Source: Onthophagus taurus (taxonomy: Eukaryota; Arthropoda; Insecta; Coleoptera; Scarabaeidae). From it: a DNA stretch of 64,000 nucleotides. The stretch lies in NCBI RefSeq assembly GCF_036711975.1, contig NC_091976.1, forward strand, positions 1,054,001-1,118,000, given 5' to 3'. The position numbers were made by a program, and so were the translations under genes. Shown here piece by piece: positions 23,285-34,109 of the stretch (the stretch's first letter is position 1; the number at the start of each line of letters is the position of its first letter). The notes below the pieces were generated by a model, which made no database searches, was not told the origin of the DNA, and saw only the letters and a program-made list of their open reading frames with translations.

Positions 23285-23418
23285 ATACCGATATTGAATT
23301 ATATATTGAATATATATATTGAATATATATATTGAATATATATATTGAATATATATATTGAATATATATATTGAATATATATATTGAATATATATATTGA
23401 ATATATATATTGAATATA
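23285..23418. repeat. 13-bp tandem minisatellite (TTGAATATATATA)n
   Basis: About ten near-perfect 13-bp units run up to the Tc1 element, and a shorter block of related units continues at 25191-25255 after it. The Tc1 element therefore inserted within this TA-rich array. Confidence 0.9.
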
Positions 23419-25190
23419 CACTGGCCGGCAAAAAAAAACCGGCCACTAAAATGTAGCCACAATTTCAAAGCTGGCTTACTTGCGAACCATTCATTCGATT
23501 TTGATGATTCTTTTTTTGATCGAAAGATTGATTTATTTGTAATAATCCTGCGATAGAAATTTTTATGCGGATATTAATTTGAGCACATACGGGGTGCAAG
23601 AATGAGAAAACCTTTTTTTCTCGAAATTTGTAATACCCTGTGGGGTGCAACTGCTACAGCAGAGGGTGTTAACTGCAATCAAATAGTAGCCCAATCTTTT
23701 CTGAGCATTTTGTTTTTTTATTCACTCTATTATCTCTGTTACTAACGAAGATGCAGTATATTAAAGCGATCGCCTGTGAAAACAAGACGAGTGACAATAG
23801 TAGCTGATGACAGTTTTATTGTTCTAAGCAATCGTAGAACGACAGCTATAGAAGCTCGGTGTCGTCTTCAAATGGTGCATGTTGTTGATGTCAGTGAGCA
23901 ATTGCGGCAAACTCTGCTTCAAAAGCAATTCGTAACTCGTGAAGGTTGTCCGGTAGGACAGGACGATGACGAATGCGTCTCTCAAGTTAGTCCCAAAGAT
24001 ATTCGATAGGGTTAAGGTCCGGGCTGCACGCTAGCCACTCTATCCGTTCAATACCCTACTTCATCAAGATTTTCGTTAACCACACGTGCTACGTGCGGTC
24101 GAGCATTGTCATGCATTAGCATGAATATATCACCAATAAAATGGGAATAGAACCTCCATGGAAAGGTACTCTTTCCGAAATTGTGCAGGTCGCAAACCTT
24201 TCATTACGATGTCTCCACACTCATTGTCGACCATCAGGTGACCGGAGACAAAATCGAGATGCGTCAGTGAAGAGTACCTTACCCCATTGTTCCTTTCCCT
24301 AATTCATATGTACGCGCCCAAATTGAAGACGTGTTCGCCGATGTCTCTGGAGCAGCTGAGGTCTTTTGGCAGGTCTTCTTGCAGTCAGATCACTTTTATG
24401 AAGTCTTCGGTGAATAGTTCTTTCACTTACGGCAACCCCATGCACCATTTGAAGACGATGCCGAGTTTCTACAGCTGTCGTGCTACGATTCCTCAGAGTG
24501 TTTAGAACAATAAATCGGTCATCAACTGCTGTTGTCACTCGTCTTCTACCGAAACCTTGCCGCCTAGTGAAATTTCCTGTTCCCACATATTGATTCCAGG
24601 CATCCTGAACTGTTGTTGGGGGTATACCCAACGTATGGGCAACGTATTGCTGACTTTTGCCATCCTCAATTAAAGTAACAATACGCGCAACATCAGTTAC
24701 TGACAACGGGATTGCTATTATGTTAAAAGACTGTAAAAATCTTTAACAACTGTCAATTTACTATTCGAAACAAATGACATACGCTACCTAGCGTGCCACC
24801 TTAGATTTTTTATGCTTGCTTGTCTTGTTTTTACAGGCGTTCGCTTTAAAACACTGCATCTTCGTTAGTAATAGAGATAATAGAGAGAATAAAAAAATAA
24901 GATGTTCAGAAAAGATTGGGCTTCCGTTTGATTCCAGTTAACACCATCTGCTGTAGCAGTTGCAACCCACAGGGTATTAGAAATTTCGAGAAAAAAAGTT
25001 TTTCTCGTTCTTGCAGCCCGTATATGCTCAAATTAATATCCGAATAAAAATTTCTATCGCAGGATTATTACAAGAGAATCAACCTTTCGATCAAAAAAAG
25101 AATCATCAAAATCGAATGCGCGGTTCGCGAGAAAGCCAGCTTTGAAGTTTTGGCTAATTTAAAGTGGCGGTTTTTTTTTGCCGGTCAGTT
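23419..25190 (-). mobile_element. Tc1-like transposon, decayed
   Basis: Ends CACTGGCCGGCAAAAAAAAA and TTTTTTTTTGCCGGTCAGTT form long inverted repeats (about 250 bp with divergence), with TA on both sides. The minus strand carries a Tc1 transposase from 24706: HTH text (VARIVTLIEDGKSQQYVAHT, TRRQGFGRRRVTTAVDDRFI) to 24299, then shifted frames with FTDASRF, MHDNARPHVARVVNENLDEV and WLACSPDLNPIEYLWD. All catalytic blocks are visible, but frames are broken. A plus-strand copy of the HTH-adjacent part (RRVTIVADDSFIVLSNRRT, 23776-23905) shows an internal inverted duplication. Confidence 0.85.
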
Positions 25191-25255
25191 TATATATTGA
25201 ATATATATATTGAATATGTATATTGAATATATGAAATATATATATTGAATTAGGC
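25191..25255. repeat. Right continuation of the 13-bp array
   Basis: ATATATTGAATATATATATT-type units directly abut the right end of the Tc1 element. Confidence 0.8.
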
Positions 25256-25340
25256 AAAACATCGACTAAAGTATCGCCGAAGAAAGTGCAACTTCATTTG
25301 AATAAGTCGAAATCGCTTGCGGCCGAGGTTTTACAATATA

Positions 25341-26206
25341 CAGTCTGTTTCAGAGTAAGCGCCTTACTTTTTTTTAGCCACACTATGGGTACTACTTTCA
25401 AAATATTTGGCAGTAATATGTTTTAGGGCATTCTCTACCCGATGGTGATCTCTACCAGATTTCCAATTCCGTTGACTGTCCTTTCAACAAAATAGAGAAA
25501 ATCCATCGTTGAAAAATCTCCCAATTCTATCACTAGCAAAATAAAAACCTTAATGTGTCAAAAGTCAAAACTTATTGTAGTCTTAAATCTTACCGAATAG
25601 ATATAGTAGTCGGTTGGGTCGGTATTACAGGCGGCCTGTTTCTGTTAGTATTAGAAAACAAAATATCCAAAAAACATGCGAGGTGGCGCGACGTTTATTA
25701 TTTTTTTTATTGACTACTATATTAGTTCGGTCGGACTTTCTTAAAATCGTTTATTAATAGAAAATCATTTATAAATAGGTGTCATTAATGAATGATTTTG
25801 TATACATTTATAAATCATATAAATACACAGTCGACGGAAAACTTTATATAATTGATTTTTATTTGCTTCATTCATGAGCTACTAGATTAAAATGTTAGTT
25901 GGCTTTTTGATGGGGAAAGAAATGAATTTTTAAGAAAAACGAAATACTATCGCAAAAAGAATGTTTTTTATTTTTTTTTTCCCAATAATAAAAGAAAAAT
26001 TATGGCATTCCATTTAAAAAAAAAAAAGTTGAAGGTCACCATTTTGAAATAATTCGTCCAATTGAAAATCTGGTATCACCATCGTGTAGAGAATGTCCTA
26101 AAACATATTACTGCCAAGTATTTTGAAAGTAGTACCCATTACCCACAGTGTGGCTAAAAAAAATAATTTACATAAAAAAATAAGGCGCTTACTATGAAAC
26201 AGGCTG
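25341..26206. mobile_element. TA-flanked MITE, copy B (same family as 12256-12809)
   Basis: Ends CAGTCTGTTTCAGAGTAAGC and GAAACAGGCTG, flanked by TA. Outer arms match copy A. The centre differs and is longer. The right arm contains, in inverted form, the inner left arm of copy A, so the two copies kept different parts of a longer foldback parent. Confidence 0.8.
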
Positions 26207-26208
26207 TA

Positions 26209-26670
26209 TATCGCATCAACCCAAAACTCGTAAGTATATCCTATCGTCTCGCCCACAAGCGCACTTGCTAAATCAACAGTATCCTATATCCTACATCCTA
26301 TATCTTCAATTTAGCCTAGGCATTGTAAGATATGTTAACAAGATTCGCGCTGATATTGTATTAATGCAACGCCTCGAGAACCCGACAAGAACTACGTCTT
26401 CTGTCAATTATGGTTGGATTGTTTATGAAGAATTAGTCAAAAAGAGGTCGCTAGCGGTAAAAGCTCTATAGTTAATATCATACCAACCTAAAATTACTCA
26501 ACGAATTGTAGTTAAAACTTATTAACACATTCTAATGCGAATCAGCCACAAGTGACCTTGACTAAACTGCTGATGAAAAACACATGATTTCAATGATTAG
26601 GGAAAGTTCTTTACCACGGTTATCCCCAATTTCGTTAGTATTTAAAAAATTACACGCATCAGGAATTCCA
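26209..26670. other. Spacer without recognised gene
   Basis: Short open frames only. No domain, repeat or promoter was recognised. Confidence 0.45.
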
Positions 26671-27351
26671 AAACATACAGTATGTCCCAGGATAGATGTT
26701 ACAAGAGGTATAATGACTTAAAAATTTTAGAATTTTATTTTAAGGCTAAGGAATTAAGCCCTTGACGTGAGGAGAATTTTAAGAATATTTTCATATTTTG
26801 AAAATCAACTTCGGCATTGATAGTGAATATTAAAAAATATACTAAAAAAATATACTAGAAAAAACTTCTTTAACTGGCTTTTATTTAAATATATATCGAA
26901 CTAGTTTCCCAGATGCGAAGCTAGTTCGCATCTGGGAAGGGAACAGAGAAAATTTGATGCGTTTTTTGAATTATTTGAATAAAGTTAATAAGAACCTGAA
27001 ATTTACTATAGAAATTGAAGAAAATAATCAACTTAATTTTCTAGAGTTAAATTTAACAAGAACAGACAAAGATAAAATTGAATACAACATTCATAGGAAA
27101 CCATCGACAACCATCTCAACAACTATTCCTTATGATTCAGAGCATCCTATTTCACGAAAACTTGCCAATTTTAGATTTTGAATAAATAGAATATTTAACT
27201 ATCCCCTCTCCGATCTGCTAGAAATTTTAGAAATTAACAAACACAAAAATAACAATAACTTCGAATTATTCAGCTTCAATTATATAATAAATCTATTTTT
27301 ATGTGAGTTTTTTAAAAATAAACAATGTTTATACTTCAATATATTTTATAA

Positions 27352-27408
27352 ATTTATTAACTCTACCGGTTTCGGCCTAGACCATCGTCAGGAGTCTCGT
27401 TGTATAAA
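27352..27408 (-). ncRNA. Hammerhead ribozyme motif, minus strand
   Basis: CTGACGA (27391-27385 read on minus) starts the core, GGTC-TA-GGCC makes stem II, and GAAA (27373-27370) precedes a minimal stem III ACCGGT with A17. Stem I is GACTC with GAGTT, and a distal pairing TTTAT/ATAAA can close the end. One extra base stands between the core and stem II. Type I layout, activity inferred. Confidence 0.7.
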
Positions 27409-27823
27409 GTTGGGGTTGTTTTTATGTTCTATTGAGGTTATTTTATGTTCTGTTGAGGTTGTTCTATTTTTATGTTTCTAAGAGATCACAAAACAATTAT
27501 ATAACATGTTTATTTGCCCGGGTAGTTCAATGCAGGTTTAAAACCCGCTCAAGTCTTTTTCCCAGTTTCTTTGTTCTCATCTCACCGTCGACATCTTTTC
27601 GTTTTTGACAAAATTTTTAATATATTTTGATGTCGTACGTTAATTTTATACTTTGAGTTATATTGTGAATGTTTTTGTTGTGATTATTTATTTTTTAAAT
27701 TTTAACGTTATGATAATGTTTTTCGTTTGAGTTTTTCGCTTTTCATGTAAGTATAAATTGCTTTGAAAATTTTGACTAAATTTTTTAAACTGTTTTATTT
27801 TAATGTGTTTTTCGTTTTTGTTA

Positions 27824-27870
27824 CTTTCGACTGAAGATGAGGGTGTAACCTTGAAACTAGTCTCGATATA
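27824..27870 (+). ncRNA. Hammerhead ribozyme motif, plus strand
   Basis: CTGAAGA (27831-27837), stem II AGGGT-GTA-ACCTT, GAAA (27853-27856), stem III ACTAGT, C17 at 27862, and stem I TCGA pairing with TCGA. The predicted cut is after 27862. It lies at the right end of the PLE fragment and touches the MITE that begins at 27873. Confidence 0.7.
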
Positions 27871-27872
27871 TA

Positions 27873-28052
27873 CAGGGTGAGTCAAACTTGAGAAATAGGT
27901 TATAAAACCTATTTCTTTCTTCCATTTCGAAATAGGTCAAATAATTTTATAACCTAAAATTAATATCATCTTAAATCATCGCGTTAAATCATCTTAATTT
28001 ATTGTCCTCTATATGTCCCTGCTCCGTGTCGGTTCTTATGTGAATCACCCTG
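27873..28052. mobile_element. Small TA-flanked MITE
   Basis: Ends CAGGGTGAGTCA and TGAATCACCCTG are inverted with one-base differences, flanked by TA. The interior has no coding frame. Confidence 0.65.
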
Positions 28053-28699
28053 TAAATAAAAGCAAGTTAAAGAAGTTTTTTCTAGTATATTTTTTTAATA
28101 TATTCCCAACTTGCAACATGGATAAAATTCTTAATTGATAGTGAAGCAAAAACTATTTTGAGTTCAGGTAAAGTAAGCTTTTTGTTCATGATACGGCAAA
28201 ATATCATTAAGAAAAGTTGTTCAGAATGAGAAATTATGGCACTATGGAAAATTTCAGAAAGATCTACCTAGATTGATTAAACCACCATATTTTAGATTAG
28301 ATCAGAGTGAAGAAAAAAACAATGAAAAATGCCATGAAAAAAAAAATGACTTAAGTAGTCGTAAATATTGACAAATAAATAGTTTTAATTCACATTTCAA
28401 TTACTATACAATATTTATGTTATTTAAACTAAAATGTGATGGTTTAACCAAAGTAGATAGATCCTTCTGAAATTTGGTATAGGACCATAATTTAACAAAA
28501 CAAACAACTTTACCTAAACTAAAAATAGTTTTCGATTCATTATGAAGGCTGCTTTTGTTTTCAAGTTATGAAAATATTCTTAAAATTCTCCTCACACCAA
28601 GCAGGGCGTAATTTCTTAGCCTTAAAATAAAATTTAAAATTTTTTAAGTCATTATACCTCTTGTATCATCTATCCTGGAACACACTGTATGTTAGTTAA

Positions 28700-29395
28700 A
28701 CAAGAAATAAAAGTAAGTAACAATGTTTCTGTATATCAGAAACCTTATAAAAAATTTTATAATAAAAAGATAGAACATACACTCCCCTACTGCTCTTGAT
28801 ACCACACTGATAATAAATTCAACAATAAACATCGTCTGAACGCAAGACAGAAGATATAGGATTTGCGACCGAGGTATCCCTGGAGCACCTGGGCTCCAAG
28901 CGACTTCGGTTAAAGCATGTTTGAAGAAAGTGGGGGCTTTCATTACTACTTTCACTATACCAGTTCAAGTGGTGTCAAACTTTTTGACGTGCTGGTGTAG
29001 TCTCTGTTGATATGTCCAGGCATGGTCTTTGAAATAGTTCCTCTGAATACTTTATTCTGAAAGTGTTTGTGACCTTTGAATGTCAAAAGTCCACACTAGT
29101 TTGAGAACTCGGTGATAAAGCATAAGGCGGAATATCTGTCCAATCGCCAGTACTTCTTTTGTAGTTAAGTCTGAGTTCTTGCCAGGATATTTAGCCATAT
29201 TTTCATGTAGATCTACTTGTTCATGAATAATACTGCCTCGTGCTTTTCCGTCCAACTTTGTATTTCTGCAATAGCTATTTGTAATTTTTAGATTATATCA
29301 CTGTTATTCTTTCCACTGTCTAGAATTGCGCTGACAACTGCATTTTCATCAAATTTAGGAAAGTCTGCTGTATATAGAAGATAAAGGATCCATAC
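28700..29395. other. Spacer, nothing recognised
   Basis: Open frames on the minus strand lack recognisable domains. Confidence 0.45.
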
Positions 29396-29402
29396 CAATA
29401 CA

Positions 29403-29770
29403 CACTGAGAAAAATGTTATGAAATTTACAACTATATCATGGTATGAGTTACAATAAATTTATTGTACCCATAACTTTTACTATGATTTTTTGTAACAGT
29501 ACATGTTATCGCATATTTACCAACTTTCTATAGTTTTTTTACAATATAGATTCAAATTTAAAGTTGGTGTAAAATTCTCTTATCTAATACTGTAAATTTA
29601 CAATATAGAGAATAAAATTACTTGATAAATTACTTGTAAATTTCATTCTTGATTGTAAATTTTCCTTATAGGGATTAATTTTACTATCTCAATTGAATAA
29701 TACGACCATATCATACGGTCCAAATTACCAATGTGTACATTGTAAATCGACCTTATGATTTTTCTCAGTG
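29403..29770. mobile_element. MITE with CACTGAGAAAAAT ends
   Basis: Starts CACTGAGAAAAATGTTATGA and ends TTATGATTTTTCTCAGTG. The interior is AT-rich without coding. The first bases resemble those of the MITE at 35616-36106. No clear TSD was seen, so the superfamily is open. Confidence 0.6.
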
Positions 29771-29879
29771 CGGCTGTTTCTAGACAACAAGCTCTAAATC
29801 AATCCAAGATAATGCAATTGTGGTATCAGCATATGATTGATAAATAAAAGCTCCTTGGGAACGATGAAAAATTATTTAT

Positions 29880-31835
29880 TCTTAATATAAGATCAGTGCA
29901 ACATGTTTCGAGATTCAAAATCTCTTCATCAGGCACGACTAAAAAACATAAAATTGAAGTAAGAAATATGTATAAAAAATATGTATAACAACATATTTTT
30001 TAATTTTGTTTAGTTACCGTCAATTACTTATGGAGCACGAAATTGAACATCTGACAAACGTGGTGAAATTTTGTAGGTGATTGGAAGAAACAAAAGGCAT
30101 TAACAAATTTTTTAAAAACCTTAAGGGCAAGTTAGTTGGTTAAAAATATTCTAAAACAAGATAGAGACACGTGTTATGATAAAAGAATCGAGAAAAATGG
30201 CCACTTACCCTTCATCGTTAAAAAAAACTAGTTTTTAAGAAATTGAAATTAATTGAACTGTTTAAAATCTGAAAGGGGAAAGTTTATTTAGTAAATTTGA
30301 AAAAATTAATTAAATTAAGAGTTGCATAACTTACAAGAAAAAATTTTTTATAAAAATTATTGCATAAATTAAAGTTTTATTCTTAGGAGTCCATCTGCGA
30401 CGTGAAGAAACTTGAGGTGGACTGAAGGACATAAAATTTGGGGAAAAAGTCTTGCGCCGGAAAAGCAAAAAGGTAGTGGAGGGAAGAGGTTAATTTTAAA
30501 TGAATTTTAAAAATTGGCGGGTATTATTAAGTTCTGTTGTGTCATTTAAAAGTTTGTTATTATAATTGTTTAAATTAATATGCAATTCTTCGAGAAGGTC
30601 CATTTCTCTCGATTTCCCCACGTTTAAAAGTAGTTTAACATTGATAAATTCTATTTTATGTTTATGTTCGTTGATATGTTTAAAAACTGCAGATGAGGGT
30701 TTGCTTAGGTGTTCTTTGAAAAGTTTTTTAATGCTGCGTCCAGTCTGACCAATATAAATTTTAGCGCAATCAGGACATTTGATTTCATAAATACCACTCA
30801 GCTCCTCTTTGTTAAATTGATGTTTATTATTAAAAAGGTGTTTATGGATTTTGTTTTGAGAGACAAAGGCAGGGGCAAGGCCAAATTTCAACAAATTTTG
30901 TTTAACAGGGTTAACAATAGATGGGTGGTAAGGTAAAGCAATATATTTGGTTTTGGACTTAGTGTGAGGATAGATTAATTTAGTGATTTGTGAGTTGTGC
31001 ACTTTATAGTAAATGTTTTGTAAATCTTTTATAGAAAAACCATTATTGAGTCCTATTCTTACAATCTGTTTTATTTCAAGGTTGAGGTTATCATTATTTA
31101 AAGGAACGTTATAAATTCTATTGAAAAAGAAGCGAAAACTGGCAAATTTATGTTGATCACAAGAATAGGAACTTTTTGGTATAATACAATCTGTGGTAGT
31201 GGGTTTTCTAAAGATATTGAAGTTGATAATATTTTCTTTAATGTTTCTAGTTAACTCTAAATCTAGGAAATTTATTTTGTAATTATTTTCTTTTTCGAGG
31301 GTGAATTCTAAATTGCAAATGCTGTTTATCAGATTGAACCAAGTTTAGCATGACTTTCTTCATAGACAACAAGGATATCATCTACGTATCTGGCATAGAA
31401 AGCAATATCCTTACTGAAAAAATGATTTTTATCTAAAAATAGTTCTTTTTCAAATTCATTAACATAGATATCTGATAGAATGCCCGAAATAGGTGAGCCC
31501 ATAGGCAAAACGTCCTTCATTTTGTAAAATCTATTATTAAAGGTAAAAAAGCTCTGACTACATACAATCTCCAAAAGACCAATGAAACTATTAATTTCTA
31601 ATATGTTTAATTTATTAATATCTTGTGAACTGATCAAGTATTTTTTGATGATAGATAATGTTTTATCGATTGGAACGTTAGAGTATAAGTTTTTTATGTC
31701 GAAAGAAATTAGTTTACTAAGGTTTTTAATTTTGAAGGTCTTTAGTTTATTTATTAGATCAGTAGAATTTTTGATTGTGTATGTGAAGTTGTTGTGAAAA
31801 AGTTTATAAAGGAAGTTTTGCAGTGCATATGATGG
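29880..31835 (-). mobile_element. Penelope-like element, RT and GIY-YIG plus 3' hammerhead
   Basis: On the minus strand, about 31830-31040 is RT. Upstream LISFDIKNLYSNVPIDKTLS is readable before the 31637-31329 frame, which holds LPMGSPISGILSDIYVNEFE and the catalytic YVDD (FYARYVDDILVVYEE). Frame 31002-30496 is the GIY-YIG nuclease with GIYEIKC, KIYIGQTGR and FKEHLSKP. A 500-bp non-coding part follows to the hammerhead at 29891-29942. Stops and one shift interrupt the RT, so the copy is probably dead, but all landmarks are in canonical order. Its right end abuts another non-LTR relic. Confidence 0.85.
29891..29942 (-). ncRNA. Hammerhead ribozyme of the 30-kb Penelope-like element
   Basis: On minus, GTGC-CTGATGA (29936-29926), stem II GAGATT-TTG-AATCTC, GAAA (29909-29906), stem III ACATGT, U17 (29900), then GCAC pairing with GTGC as stem I. 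Every invariant core base is present. The predicted cut lies between 29900 and 29899. It is on the same strand as, and 3' of, the RT and GIY-YIG frames, as in known PLEs. Confidence 0.85.
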
Positions 31836-32750
31836 TTTACCTTCTCGAATGCCATACTATAATCCAACAATATCATATCACATAAGTTTTTACCACTAGC
31901 ATTTATTATGTCATCGGTTACATTAAACAGAGTCATAACTATGATTAGTACGAAAATCAGACTGTATATGTAGAAGTATAGAAGGTAGTATGTCGTTGTC
32001 ATTTATATCTTTACGTAACTGCGTTTCCACACACCTTAGAAAGAATTGGCAAGATACTTATAAGTCGCAAATCCTCAAATCCCAAGGGAATCAGTTTCTT
32101 AGGTAAAGGCGACACAAGAGCAACCTTCCAGGAGTTGGTATTATTGATCTTGATTTCCTTTATAACAGCAACTGGAGAGACGAGTGATATTACTCTGATT
32201 TCCCGCTTAATGATATCTGACAGCGGGCCAGCATCGTTCCCTGGATCAGGTTGAAATATCTTTCTCATATAATCTGCGAATCTAGAAACCTTTTGTTTGA
32301 TACATCTGGTCCAGTTACCGTCTTCATTTCTGATAGAAGGTGTTTGCACGATAGATCTTTTTCGATTTGTGGTCAATCTCCTTAGCGAACATTCGGTGTC
32401 TGTTAAGTCTGAAATCTTATCTGGGTCTACTTGGTCAATACGTAGGCTTGCCTGTTGATAGACCTTAATATCCTTGCGTTTGCAGAGCGTTTAGCAATTC
32501 ACTTCCTTTGTTGATTCTCACTTACGATGAATCCATTACCTATGGCTTGAAGGAACTCTTCATATCTTTCACATTCGATGTTATTTCTTCGAGTACTATA
32601 TACACTGACCACAGTTATATTAGCATTTTTGGTTTTACTAGTTACTGTTGTGACTTTATCTTAATACCTTTTGCTTTAGTTTTGCCATTTTCTTTAATTA
32701 TTACTGCACTTTTACTCCCACTTCTGTTGTTTCTTAGGTGATTTGTGGAG
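31836..32750 (-). mobile_element. Non-LTR retrotransposon relic (APE to RT start)
   Basis: Minus-strand text runs APE-like VVSVYSTRRNNIECERYEEF at about 32620-32560. The linker at 32376-32011 includes KVALVSPLPKKLIPLGFEDL and RLISILPILSKVCGN. RT text NVTDDIINASGKNLCDMILL and DYSMAFEKVNH runs to about 31830. The element stops abruptly where the PLE begins, so one cut the other. Confidence 0.7.
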
Positions 32751-32759
32751 TAAACTTTA

Positions 32760-34100
32760 AATTTGGTTACATCTATCTCATTTGTATCGCATTGCTTGAT
32801 GATTAAGCAATACATTTGTATTCCAGGTCATAATAAGTGCATTAAACATTTTAATTTCATGCATTTTTAAGAAAGCATTTCTGACACTTCCTTCCAGTTT
32901 TTTTTATTTGTCCCTATTACAGCTATACAGGCTATGATACACTGTTCTAAGCTAATTACTTTCCCTTTATTAGTTTAAATATTGTGTATATTGTTTTCTG
33001 TTTGAAAGACCCATGATTTTTCGTTCGTCTTCATTATTACTCGAATTTAAGTTACAGGATTTCTATAAAACTAATTATAATAATAACGCTATTGTCTTCC
33101 TTATCCATTTTCAAGCGTATTATGGTTATTAAACCGTTGTCATTAAAAAGTTGTTGAATTGAAATCAAGTACCAACGTAATGAGTAACGGATCCTACTCG
33201 ACGATGACGATACAATTGTAGAAAGTTTTTGTTGCCCCACCCGTTAAGTGTCAGGAAACGAGCATCGAGAGTCAGAAATTGCAAACTCCCGAAATTTCTA
33301 GACGCTTCCGTTACTGATTCAAAATGAAATTTTTAAACATCATTAATAATATTCTAGAACAAAAAAAACAGTTTTCTAACTTCTAAAAATAGAGGAAACA
33401 AAAATTTTAATATATGTAATTCTCATGTGTATTAAGCTATAAATCTTATATTTATATATATTTGTTAAATAAATCTGTTTGTAATAACAACACGATTATA
33501 TGAACGTTCCACTTATTTTTAAGCCAAAAATGAGCGCTAATTTTTCATCTGAGTTCGTCGCTATGTATTTACAGTTACCAACTTGCTAAGTCGAGTGGCA
33601 CGTCGTCCGTTATATCACCCAGAAATTAACTTTGGTTTACCAAACGCGAACTCAATTCGATTATAACGCTAATAAGGATATCCAATTAAATAACAATAAG
33701 TTGTCACGTCATTGTAAAGTCATCACGGATTGTAATTATGATTAAGAATCTCTTTATTTACAAGAATCTTAATAAATAATTAGCTTTAAGGTTACAAAAA
33801 AATTTAAATTTATCTTTAATATTTTCGAGCCTTCTAGAAGGAAGTATATAGGATAACACTTGAGATGAAATCAGTGCCAAGAAGTCTCCCTTTATAATTT
33901 ATTCAAACGATACAGAATGTAAATAAAAAATTCTCTCCTTGCACGATGAGTGCAAACTTATGAGTGTCTTATGATCGTACAGTGGTCATACATCAATCTC
34001 TCGAAGCGTTAACTCCACGTGGGATACTGAGTGGGTTGAGTAGCTCACTACGTTCTTCCTCCGGTTCCGGGAGTCCGAATATAAGAGGAAAACCTCAATT
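32760..34100. other. AT-rich spacer
   Basis: No gene, inverted repeat or array recognised. The last 150 bp (33950-34100) are more GC-rich and may belong to the next relic. Confidence 0.45.
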
Positions 34101-34109
34101 TGACTCATG

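Larger units (their letters stand above)
26882..27872 (+). mobile_element. Penelope-like element fragment with inverted ends
   Basis: Bases 26954-27181 encode the distal part of a Penelope RT (LNFLELNLTRTDKDKIEYNI, HRKPSTTISTTIPYDSEHPI), ending in a stop. The left end (26886-26904) is the inverted complement of the 3' half of the hammerhead at 27824-27870, so the fragment is bounded by the same sequence in opposite orientations. A perfect 12-bp-arm hairpin (26908-26936) follows the left end. Sequence between 27190 and 27820 is AT-rich and includes a second hammerhead on the opposite strand. Confidence 0.65.
26676..28692. mobile_element. Mariner-type inverted-repeat element broken by later insertions
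   Basis: Left end CAGTATGTCCCAGGATAGAT and right end ATCCTGGAACACACTGT form arms that pair for about 170 bp with scattered differences. The terminal text resembles the mariner ends at 60497 and 63879. A second inverted pair (26850-26890 with 28060-28110) surrounds a PLE fragment. No transposase was readable. Confidence 0.6.

Noticed and set aside
23190-23468. IYIQYIYSIYIFN-type frames on minus
   Set aside because: Translation of the 13-bp TA-rich minisatellite. Not a protein gene.
26265-26471. 68-residue plus frame
   Set aside because: No domain or splice support in AT-rich spacer.
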